Source: Planctomycetota bacterium (lineage in GTDB: Bacteria; Planctomycetota; Phycisphaerae; Phycisphaerales; SM1A02). Taken from it: a DNA stretch of 64,000 nucleotides. Shown piece by piece: positions 15,980-23,358 of the stretch. The stretch spans positions 1-64,000 of the forward strand of contig JACZRS010000002.1 in the NCBI GenBank assembly GCA_022574595.1, given 5' to 3'. The translations under genes and the position numbers were made by a program. How positions within the stretch are numbered: position 1 is the first letter of the stretch; each line of letters starts with the position of its first letter. Under the pieces are notes generated by a model. It was not told where the DNA came from and did no database searches. It worked only from the letters and a program-made list of their open reading frames with translations.

Positions 15980-15986
15980 ACTTCTT

Positions 15987-17078
15987 CTAAACGGTTTTGG
16001 TAAGCAAGTATTCCTTACCGAAGTCGATGCCTAGTTCAACCCACATCAGTAGGTGGTCGGACATTTGGAATGTTCGCCACTTTGATCGGTAGTAGGTTGT
16101 TTTGCTGCGATCACTGCGCGGAGCTTCATCGGGTTTGCCTACCTTTGTTCTGCGATACGATTTACCCATTTTCGCTGCATATTTTTTTTCATCATCATTG
16201 GTAAATACTTGGTTGTAGAAATCGTAAACGCCTGCGGATTTAATTTGAAGCCGGTTTGGTCTAATCTTAAATGCTATTTGATCGTAAACACGTTTCTTTT
16301 TGCCTATGTTGGTTTCGGGTAGTTGTTGCAACTCATCGGGGATAATGAAGCCGGCATCGGTAATGGCTTTGAAAGTTTTATCTTGCCGACTGTAGATATT
16401 GAAATCGCCCAGCAAGATGATGTTGTTTGACCAGGAAGAATCTTCGTCCGCGCGTTCGCTCAGAAAATCTGCAACTAATTGAATTTCCTTAATTCGTTTT
16501 GGGTTATTAGGTTTGTCTTTGCCGTAGAGAATATGCACAGTGCAGAGCATAAAATCGAACCAACCCGCACGGAAACCTACTAGGTAGGGCGTGCGATAGA
16601 GTTGGTCCGATGGATCGTAGCGCAGGGTTTTTCGACCTTGTTTGATTGCCTTGGGGGGGATGACAACTTCGCCAGCTACACCTCCGAATTTTACTTTTCG
16701 TGAGTCAAAGAGGTAGGCAAGTCTCTCACGGTTGCCGGGTGTACCTTCAGTTACATCGGATACTATGAATTTCCAGTTGCCTCCGAGGATTCGCTTAACT
16801 TCTTTCAGAGCGGTTAGCTCTTCGCGCACTTCTTGAATAGCGATCAGGTCAAAGTGAGAAAGTATTTCAGCGATGTAGTAGAATGACTCTTTGAGGCGCC
16901 CGCCGTATTTTCCTGCTCCGAATTCACGGATATTCCACGTTGCTAGAAGGAGTGTGTCGTTAAGCGTTCGTGGCGGCACATTGCCCGGAGCTTCGAGCGC
17001 ATCTTGAATATCTAAAAGGCGTTGTGCGGAACGGCGTCCTTCCCGGGATGATGAGTCGATCTTGTAGTAAAAGGGCAT
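15987..17078 (-). CDS. Endonuclease/exonuclease/phosphatase (EEP) family protein
   Basis: A 363-aa DNase I-like fold enzyme. The metal and catalytic motifs are present in order: LATWNIREFG (Asn), LIAIQEVREE (Glu), a central LCTVHILYG (His), NIILLGDFNIYSR (Asp-x-Asn) and MSDHLLMWVEL (Asp-His). It hydrolyses phosphodiesters or phosphomonoesters; the substrate is not evident. There is no signal peptide, so it is probably cytoplasmic. The start at 17078 has AAGGGA upstream; ATG 17096 is an alternative. It lies 31 bp downstream of the DUF900-like hydrolase gene and last in a seven-gene minus-strand series. Related pairs of this nuclease with an alpha/beta hydrolase seem to occur elsewhere, but I could not check. 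Confidence 0.8.
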   Translation of the reverse strand: MPFYYKIDSSSREGRRSAQRLLDIQDALEAPGNVPPRTLNDTLLLATWNIREFGAGKYGGRLKESFYYIAEILSHFDLIAIQEVREELTALKEVKRILGGNWKFIVSDVTEGTPGNRERLAYLFDSRKVKFGGVAGEVVIPPKAIKQGRKTLRYDPSDQLYRTPYLVGFRAGWFDFMLCTVHILYGKDKPNNPKRIKEIQLVADFLSERADEDSSWSNNIILLGDFNIYSRQDKTFKAITDAGFIIPDELQQLPETNIGKKKRVYDQIAFKIRPNRLQIKSAGVYDFYNQVFTNDDEKKYAAKMGKSYRRTKVGKPDEAPRSDRSKTTYYRSKWRTFQMSDHLLMWVELGIDFGKEYLLTKTV

Positions 17079-17109
17079 GAGTAGTTCCCTTAGCATTGAA
17101 TAGTGTTGA

Positions 17110-18234
17110 TCACTTTGACTTGTGGAATTTATACAAATTTGATGATGCGTGATAGCAAACATCGGTCTCGGCAAGTTCGCCATTAAAGGCACGATGAAAG
17201 AACGTTTTAACGGCAGTATTTGACTTGTTTTTTACAGCTGAGCCCTCAAAGTAGGCGTGAGATTTCTTGACACGAGGCGCATCAGTAAAATCAACATAGA
17301 CAGCTTGCTGTGAATTGAGCTTGTAAGGGTAGTGTCCGAGACGCGCGAGTTGCTCCTCTCCAGCTTTTATACGCGAAGCTCCAAGCGCAGAGTCATTTTC
17401 ATTGATGGTTATGTATGTTCTGTTGCGGCATTGAATCTTGTCGATCCACTGGGCGTGCTCTTTGTTGTTCGTATCAGCTGCGACCAACACTACATTATCA
17501 AACAGCAAATGATGGCCTCGATAGACTGAGGATTTCAATAAATGCTTATACAGATAGTTACCCATGGAGTGGAGGACAAGAGTAATCTTAAAAGGACACT
17601 TCTGGTTTGATAGTTTAGTGATGAGATCATCTCTGCGTTCAGCATTGCGAGGATATTTCTTACAAATCTCTTTGATTTTATCATCAATGAATTCTTTCCT
17701 ATACTCATTTAGGTACTTATACATTATTGCAAGGCAACGATCCAGCGCTCCGATCGACGCTCGTGCATCGCGCTTATCGCTTTTGTAGCTGAGCGCACCT
17801 CTGATTCCCCCACCGTTGGCCGGCCAACTGAATCCGATTACTTCTACGCCGTATGTTTTTGCAAAGCCGTCCATTCTTTCAAGTACTGCTTCAAAGTCAT
17901 TATTAAAGCCATGTACGAAGAACAATACGTTCTTTCCTTTAACGCCCTTTTTCCTGGGATTAGCTACTCCAAGAACTTGTGCTGCAGCGTATTGGCTGGC
18001 ATATACGGGAAGAATTGTACCATCGGGCGCGACATTAGGCGTAAGACTCGCCTTTTGCATCATGGAATCATCTACTTTATCAGGCAGGATCGTAATCTTC
18101 CAGCCTCTTGAGCTTTTTATTGCTTCGACAAGTCGAAGTTCATTCGGACCTTTGGGGTTTGGTTTATCTCCAATTTTCTTGAATCCTTTAACTTTAGGGT
18201 CATCGTCAACTCTGCGATTTGTTATGATGAACAT
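17110..18234 (-). CDS. DUF900-type alpha/beta hydrolase
   Basis: A 374-aa alpha/beta hydrolase. The oxyanion segment VLFFVHGFNNDFE, the strand GFSWPANGGG, the nucleophile elbow LVLHSMGNYLY and the late His in KKSHAYFEG fit the family; an acid in VAADTNN is also likely. DUF900 proteins are esterase/lipase-like with unknown substrates. The first 75 residues (MFIITNRRV, then GPNELRLVEA and ITILPDKVDDS) form a separate conserved-looking N-terminal region. No export signal is seen. It is followed at once by the EEP nuclease, suggesting a functional pair. Confidence 0.75.
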   Translation of the reverse strand: MFIITNRRVDDDPKVKGFKKIGDKPNPKGPNELRLVEAIKSSRGWKITILPDKVDDSMMQKASLTPNVAPDGTILPVYASQYAAAQVLGVANPRKKGVKGKNVLFFVHGFNNDFEAVLERMDGFAKTYGVEVIGFSWPANGGGIRGALSYKSDKRDARASIGALDRCLAIMYKYLNEYRKEFIDDKIKEICKKYPRNAERRDDLITKLSNQKCPFKITLVLHSMGNYLYKHLLKSSVYRGHHLLFDNVVLVAADTNNKEHAQWIDKIQCRNRTYITINENDSALGASRIKAGEEQLARLGHYPYKLNSQQAVYVDFTDAPRVKKSHAYFEGSAVKNKSNTAVKTFFHRAFNGELAETDVCYHASSNLYKFHKSK

Positions 18235-18389
18235 GCGTATGCGTCCTCATTCAGCTTGTTGCGTAGCTGTCATATATAACTCAACTTAATTATTAACTGA
18301 GACATTATTTCAGACACTCACTCTCTAGAACTCCGGCTTATATGTGAATTGACCAGTCAAGACTTACTTAGGATGATTCGAACCTGCTA

Positions 18390-19052
18390 TTACTTTTTTA
18401 TACGTATGCCTTCACCTTCAATGCGTGCTCCTTGTTTTCTTAAGATTTCATTAATCCGTTTTTTTGTAAGTTTGGACGTATCGAATTTTCCTTGTTGCAA
18501 TAGGTGTGCAACAAACGGATCTTTTTCGCCTAGATCTATTAGACTTTCGAGTGTTTTTGAATTTTCGAGAATCACCTTTGACTCTCGTCTAGCGGCTTGC
18601 ATCGCTTGTAAGCCAAGCTCACGATCACGTATGTTTTGTGGGAGCTTGCGGACATTTGTTTGTATATATGCAATCGCTTGTTTGGGACGAGTGCGACTGA
18701 ATATATCAAATGCTAATAGTTTCTTGTCATCGGAAGCTGCACTATCCAAAATGGCATCAAGGTCTTCCTCATCAGCATCAGGATTATTAAGATTAAGAAC
18801 TGAGAGGTTTAAGTCTTGTGCAGCAAAGATTTCGCGCGCGGTTTCAGGCCCAAAACCAATAACGATGATGGTTGTGAAGCAAAAGACTAATAACGAGAGG
18901 TTAAGCTTTGTTACACCAATTGTTTTAAGACGGAGAATGATTACTATCACGCACCAAATACAAAGCAGGATTACCACAACTGATAGGTAAGGCAGGAATA
19001 TTGAAGGAAAATTAGTGGCAGCGGACTGCGCGAGTGTGGTTTCATAGGACAT
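18390..19052 (-). CDS. Two-helix membrane protein with helical cytoplasmic domain
   Basis: A 220-aa protein not matched to a family. Two membrane helices occur at about 17-40 and 51-69, leaving a C-terminal 150-residue helical domain rich in Asp/Glu then Arg/Lys (AILDSAASDDKKLLAFDIFS, QAMQAARRESKVILE). The domain resembles repeat-type helical modules but shows no catalytic motif. It lies within the minus-strand accessory cluster, between a 53-aa protein and the DUF900-like hydrolase, with about 70 and 155 bp gaps. A membrane anchor or sensor role is a guess. Confidence 0.6.
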   Translation of the reverse strand: MSYETTLAQSAATNFPSIFLPYLSVVVILLCIWCVIVIILRLKTIGVTKLNLSLLVFCFTTIIVIGFGPETAREIFAAQDLNLSVLNLNNPDADEEDLDAILDSAASDDKKLLAFDIFSRTRPKQAIAYIQTNVRKLPQNIRDRELGLQAMQAARRESKVILENSKTLESLIDLGEKDPFVAHLLQQGKFDTSKLTKKRINEILRKQGARIEGEGIRIKK

Positions 19053-19120
19053 TGCAATATCACTCCCGATGTTTCAGCGGATAGTGGTCAGGTTGACATA
19101 CGAATCTTGGAGAAACGCTG

Positions 19121-19282
19121 TCACTTTTGAAAAATCAAAATTAGTCGTTCAAACTCGGTAAACGTTGCAGCTAAGCGGTAACCAACGTCAGCTGCAGTCT
19201 GGCATTTTATCTTGATATCTTTCGAAACATCCGAATTGCCCTTAAGTTTCACAGTGCTGATCTTTGTTTTAATTGTTGCCAT
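19121..19282 (-). CDS. Small uncharacterised protein, 53 aa
   Basis: A short gene that starts MATIKTKISTVKLKGNSDVS and ends RLILIFQK. Support for coding comes from a strong ribosome site (GAGG, six bases, ATG at 19282), its position 8 bp after the preceding lipoprotein stop, and an orderly Lys/Thr-rich beta-like sequence followed by a helical segment (CQTAADVGYRLAATFTEFE). No family recognised. It is probably translated with the lipoproteins upstream. Confidence 0.6.
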   Translation of the reverse strand: MATIKTKISTVKLKGNSDVSKDIKIKCQTAADVGYRLAATFTEFERLILIFQK

Positions 19283-19290
19283 AACTTACC

Positions 19291-20001
19291 TCAATCTTTG
19301 AATTTGTATCCTTTAGCTTCCAGAATGGCACGAACCGCAATGACCTGCTTAATGCTTGGATCTTCGATGACGAAAGATTCAAAGTCTTCAATCCCAATGT
19401 TTGTTGCAGCGTCATCAAAGTCTTTAATTCCTTTTTTATTATCTGCATCCTCCGTGTCTTTCTGAAATTCCTTCCACTTGACAAGCAGAGGTTTGAGTTT
19501 TTCAGCTACATCTTCAGCATCATCAAGTGGCTTGAATCCAGCTGCAAGTGCTGCTGCATCACTAGCATCGTCAGTCATTAATGCAGTAGCAGCTTTCGAA
19601 GTAACTGCGATCTTTCCAACTGCTAAACGTTGTCGCACATCAAAGCCCGCATTATCGCCTTTCGCTCTAGCGCCGATAGCGACTACCGCCAAGACCTCCG
19701 GTGTTAATGACGGATCATTTTCGACAACTTCACTTTCCACACGTTTGCCATCTACAAGCTTGTATGTGATTGTCTTGCTAGTGGGCACAAAAAAGAGTTC
19801 GTGACGAAAGTAACCTAACTTGGCTTCATACAATTGTGTCTTAGCATTTTGTGCCAGGAAAATACCGAGCCCAGTTTCAGTATTTGCGAACACATTTTCG
19901 CGCATTAAGCGCTCTGAGCAACCGGTTGTCGTTGCAAATAAAATCAACCCGGTGAGCAGTAGAAAGATACGATAATTTGGGCGTGATGAATTAACTTTCA
20001 T
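19291..20001 (-). CDS. Uncharacterised lipoprotein
   Basis: A 236-aa protein with a type II signal peptide: charged start, hydrophobic segment IFLLLTGLILFATTTGC and the lipid-modified Cys28. The mature part begins SERLMRENVFANTETGLGIF and reads as beta-rich, followed by an acidic Ala/Asp-rich helical C-terminus. Its ATG overlaps the stop of the upstream lipoprotein gene by 4 bp, so they are translationally coupled. The ribosome site GGAGGGATCCAAACA precedes it. The acidic tail and pairing suggest an envelope complex, but there is no direct evidence of function. Confidence 0.72.
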   Translation of the reverse strand: MKVNSSRPNYRIFLLLTGLILFATTTGCSERLMRENVFANTETGLGIFLAQNAKTQLYEAKLGYFRHELFFVPTSKTITYKLVDGKRVESEVVENDPSLTPEVLAVVAIGARAKGDNAGFDVRQRLAVGKIAVTSKAATALMTDDASDAAALAAGFKPLDDAEDVAEKLKPLLVKWKEFQKDTEDADNKKGIKDFDDAATNIGIEDFESFVIEDPSIKQVIAVRAILEAKGYKFKD

Positions 20002-20441
20002 TGTTTGGATCCCTCCTTGAGATCTGTTGAATGTTGATCGGTAGTAGACTGCGGCATGGTGGGCTTGAAGACATGAAAAACCACTTGGCCATTTTGGTCT
20101 GTTTTCGCGTCGAATAAAATCTCTGCGTTAGTTGCGACTTCAATAGTCTGACGACGCAGGTGGCCGATGTGGAGGCCGGCCATATCCGGGCTAAATGAAA
20201 CGAACGCGCCTGTGGCTTCTAATCCGTAGGCATAAGCATCTAATCCATCTCCTACTGTGTGTTTATCTATTTGATCAGATGTGGTTATGAAACCAATCCC
20301 AAGGACGAGATGAGTTCTTCCAGTGCCATCGCGAGTTTGCCAGGAGCAGCCGAACGAAATTGTTGCCATTAACATCGCGGTTAAGGCAACAAAGATCGGC
20401 CGCATAAAAGTAGCAAGTAATAAGATGCAGAGCTTCAGCAT
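19998..20441 (-). CDS. Small lipoprotein-like envelope protein
   Basis: A 147-aa protein starting MLKLCILLLATFMRPIFV, with a second hydrophobic stretch and ISFGCSWQ, which looks like a lipobox with modified Cys. The mature part has beta character (THLVLGIGFITT, AYAYGLEATGAFVSF). AAGGAGAAGGTGTAAAGTG precedes the ATG. The first gene of the cluster ends at 20446, only 4 bp away, and the next lipoprotein overlaps by 4 bp, so the three form an operon core. No family recognised. Confidence 0.65.
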   Translation of the reverse strand: MLKLCILLLATFMRPIFVALTAMLMATISFGCSWQTRDGTGRTHLVLGIGFITTSDQIDKHTVGDGLDAYAYGLEATGAFVSFSPDMAGLHIGHLRRQTIEVATNAEILFDAKTDQNGQVVFHVFKPTMPQSTTDQHSTDLKEGSKQ

Positions 20442-20445
20442 CACT

Positions 20446-21396
20446 TTACACCTTCTCCTTAGTCTTGCGTGGCTTGCGCGGCTTGCCGACAACTTCTACG
20501 ACCGCCGCTGCTCGGCCATAACCATCGTTGGCTGAGCGTAGAGCAGCTGCGCGCTCGGCAGCTGCTTGGTAGCGCAACGTTCTAGTTACGCCGAGCAAAT
20601 TATGCAGCGGCTTACAACATTTAGGCGTGCATTGGTTGTAGTCACAAAGGATCTTGCAGAGAATCTCGTCTTTGGGCTTAATTGGCTTAGCTTCATCGTG
20701 AGTTTTTAGTCGATCAAAGGCATTCGCTCTTTTAATCAGATAATCGTTTTGTGGTTTTTGCATGCCGTTGATGATTTCCCACTGCCAGGTGTAGTAATCG
20801 CGTACACCAAGGTGGCTGCCCTGGGTTACGCCGAAGGAATCTACACCTACGCCAAGGAAATCATTTCGCGTTCCCGGCGCATCTCCTTCATAGAAGTATG
20901 CGGGGGTGACGAAGTCTGAAACTTCAACACCATCAATTAAGTAGCTGAAGCGTTCAACAGCATCACATACTTCATAAGAATGGAAGAGGTATCGGTTTGA
21001 AATCGTCGGGTGTGGGCCTGGCACCCAGATGTTTACTGTGGGATCAATTATTAATTCAAGAACTTCGTGTGAGAGTGTGATTGTCCAATCGCCCGGATCG
21101 ATGAATACGAAACCAACTGGTATTTCCAGTGTGTTAATGCTGTGATAGCCAAGCGCCCATGCAATTGATCCTTCATCTATAAGGTAAATCACACTATCAG
21201 CGGATACGGGATCTTCAAACAATACATCTTCATCGCCAGGACCCCAAGGTGACGCATGCAGCTTACAGATTCTTCCAGCCCCCCAGATGGGCATAAAGTC
21301 TTCTGTCACCTGCCGATTTACAGCCCGAATTGCTCGCTGCACTTCTTGATCGTTGAGCGAAGAAAAGTTGATGATGGCAATTGTTGGTAAGCACAT
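20446..21396 (-). CDS. Zincin-like protein with HEVLE motif, unknown family
   Basis: A 316-aa protein. Around residue 110 it has TITLSHEVLELIIDPTVN, then SYEVCDAVERFSY and VSDFVTPAYFYEG. The block H-E-x-L-E...DP..N followed by E-x-C-D and an NFVTP-like segment resembles an uncharacterised family that I recall in scattered bacteria; the HE-x-x-E form suggests a metal site but is not the standard HExxH. Near the C-terminus is a Cys cluster (CKILCDYNQCTPKCC) and a basic tail (KPRKPRKTKEK). No signal peptide. It begins the minus-strand cluster, just after 950 bp of non-coding DNA. The protease role is unproven. Confidence 0.6.
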   Translation of the reverse strand: MCLPTIAIINFSSLNDQEVQRAIRAVNRQVTEDFMPIWGAGRICKLHASPWGPGDEDVLFEDPVSADSVIYLIDEGSIAWALGYHSINTLEIPVGFVFIDPGDWTITLSHEVLELIIDPTVNIWVPGPHPTISNRYLFHSYEVCDAVERFSYLIDGVEVSDFVTPAYFYEGDAPGTRNDFLGVGVDSFGVTQGSHLGVRDYYTWQWEIINGMQKPQNDYLIKRANAFDRLKTHDEAKPIKPKDEILCKILCDYNQCTPKCCKPLHNLLGVTRTLRYQAAAERAAALRSANDGYGRAAAVVEVVGKPRKPRKTKEKV

Positions 21397-22351
21397 TACA
21401 TTCTCCAGATTTGATCTTTATGTTGCGATACGGATACACTGCGGAGTACGACGTTTCGAACCCAAAAACAAGACCATTATGATTTTCCGTGCAACTTGGC
21501 ACAATTTGCGAAGCTGGCATACAACCAACGTGGCTCTACCTCACAAGTTTTACCATTGCCTGGTAACCCCGCTTCCCCACTTTACAATAGTCCTATTGCG
21601 GCAATGGGCCTTCCTGGCAATTGGCAAGTTACATATTGTTGTTCTTTCTGTCAAGTTAAAATTTCATAACTTGGTAATTCGTAGCATTACTTAATAATAC
21701 TGATGACCCTTGTAAACAATGTATTTACCTAGTGCATTTACTAATTGATTATAAAGGCATTAGGGGCATTCAAAATCACTCCACTAAAAGTATAAGTAAA
21801 TATGTACCTAAAACTGTTAGTAAATATGTACGTAAAACGGCATGTAAAACTGCATGTAAAACTGCATGTAAAACTGCAAGTAAAACTGCAAGTAAAACTG
21901 ATAGAACTACATCCATATAAAGTGGCGGATTCATACAGCCAGCTTATTTGTCCAGCAACTGGGGCTTAGAAGCAAAACTATGGATGATGATTGGGTAATT
22001 GGCCTAGATCATTGAAATATCTCCTATAGCGAATCCTTCAACAGAAACCTCTTGTCGCACCTGGTAAATAGACTTGCCCGGACCACTTGGAGAAGTCCTC
22101 GCCTGGCCTGTAGCTCTGGCTTGGGTCTAGGCTGGGTATTTGACAGGTAAGTACAGGAACTAAATTTCATTACAGTATAACCTAACAAAGCCCAAACAGT
22201 TTGTCCAGCCAAAAAGTTGGGAAATGAAAAATTTCGATGCTTTGGTTCTTGAGCAATTAAGGTGAAAGGTGAGCTGAACTGGCGATATCAGAAAGCCTGC
22301 TTTGTGGCAGGCCACAGGCAATTGAGTGTCTCGATACATTTTCAGGGAGAT
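21397..22351. other. Long non-coding region
   Basis: About 950 bp between the divergent zincin-like gene and the anchored protein gene at 22352. It holds the 12-bp tandem repeat array at 21789-21899 and otherwise AT-rich sequence with no convincing gene: short frames at 21732-21920 and 22024-22212 lack ribosome sites and sensible composition. The promoters for both flanking genes should be here. Confidence 0.5.
21789..21899. repeat. 12-bp tandem repeat array
   Basis: Five regular units lie at 21840-21899: GCATGTAAAACT three times then GCAAGTAAAACT twice. Before them are diverged 24-bp units (AGTAAATATGTACCTAAAAC, then AGTAAATATGTACGTAAAAC). In one frame it reads K-T-A-C or K-T-A-S repeats, but no gene structure supports translation. 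It is a minisatellite-like array, not a CRISPR. Confidence 0.85.
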
Positions 22352-23095
22352 ATGGCAAGGAAGCCTAAGCGAATTCGATTAGCTGCGTTTCTTGGCTTAA
22401 TTCTCATTTTGGGGGTTGCTGGCGCTGTTTTGTGGCAGTTAACCTGGGAAAAACCCACTTGGTGGTCACCTGTCGATTTGAGTGATCCAAATGTAGCTAT
22501 CGAGGCTGAGCAATTTGAATACAGCCTAATTGAAAAAACTCACAAAATTCGTCCAAAAGGTGAGCTTTGGGCCATTCGGATTCATGAAGAACACATCAAT
22601 GCCTGGTTAGCGGAGCGGTTATCTGCGTGGCTTACTCACGATCAGGATCTTCACTGGCCAAAGAATATAAGCGTGCCTCAGATACGTTTGAGCAAAGATC
22701 GAATTACGTTAGCTGTCCAGTTAAGGGATGAGAATAATAGCTCTCGTGTGGTATCACTTAATCTTGAGCCTCAGATGATTGATGAGGAGTTATTGCTACG
22801 GATTGATGGTATCTTATTGGGTCGGTTAACTCTGCCTGGCCGACCTGTTGGTCAAGTTGCATCATGGCTGAATGAAGCTGCGCCAGAAGGGTTTTTTGAT
22901 GATTTACGAGTAAGCCAATTGTTGGATTTGCTACTTGAAGGTAGGGCAATTCAGCCAATACAATCTCTATCAGATGGCCGAGCGGTTCGCCTGGTAGATA
23001 TAGTTTGTGAAGATGGGGCGATAGTTCTTAAATGTATTACAACCCTGGAAAAAGAGACTGAAAAAGGTGTTACCCAAAAAAGAAGCAAGGACTAG
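22352..23095 (+). CDS. Membrane-anchored protein of unknown function
   Basis: A 247-aa protein with a basic start (MARKPKRIRL), one signal-anchor helix (about 11-30) and a periplasmic domain rich in alternating hydrophobic and charged residues, such as GELWAIRIHEEHINAWLAE and ISVPQIRLSKDRITLAVQLR. This pattern resembles small lipid- or membrane-interacting barrel-like domains (for example DUF2140/YpmS style), which is only a resemblance. CAGGGAGAT before the ATG at 22352 supports the start over 22262. It is not linked to the AddAB-like genes that follow after 260 bp. Confidence 0.68.
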   Translation: MARKPKRIRLAAFLGLILILGVAGAVLWQLTWEKPTWWSPVDLSDPNVAIEAEQFEYSLIEKTHKIRPKGELWAIRIHEEHINAWLAERLSAWLTHDQDLHWPKNISVPQIRLSKDRITLAVQLRDENNSSRVVSLNLEPQMIDEELLLRIDGILLGRLTLPGRPVGQVASWLNEAAPEGFFDDLRVSQLLDLLLEGRAIQPIQSLSDGRAVRLVDIVCEDGAIVLKCITTLEKETEKGVTQKRSKD

Positions 23096-23358
23096 GCCAG
23101 CCCCCACAAGCGGCCCAGTCCTGCCCCGTGCCTATGCACTTATTCCTACCCCACTATTTTCAGCATAATTACCATACCACAGATGATAGATTTGGCTAGT
23201 CAAATTATAGTTATTTTCTGTCAGAAAGTCCCAAGATGCGCATCGCTTATGCCCCTAAGGTAGTCTTTGCGATTGGTTTTAGTACCATTTATGGCTGTAT
23301 ATCGTGCTATTTGCTGATTTCCCAACTTTGAATATCTAATCCTATAGAAAGCTTTTCA
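23096..23358. other. Intergenic stretch upstream of addB-like gene
   Basis: About 260 bp without a gene. I see AT-rich sequence near 23160-23220 that could contain a promoter for the nuclease-helicase pair, but no clear boxes, repeats or hairpins. Confidence 0.35.

Noticed and set aside
21840-21899. Possible CRISPR array
   Set aside because: Units are contiguous 12-mers without spacers and there are no cas genes.
21732-21920. 62-codon frame with K-T-A-C/S repeats
   Set aside because: Simply translates the 12-bp tandem array; no ribosome site or coding context.
22024-22212. Minus-strand frame in the long non-coding region
   Set aside because: No ribosome site, odd composition and no conserved pattern.
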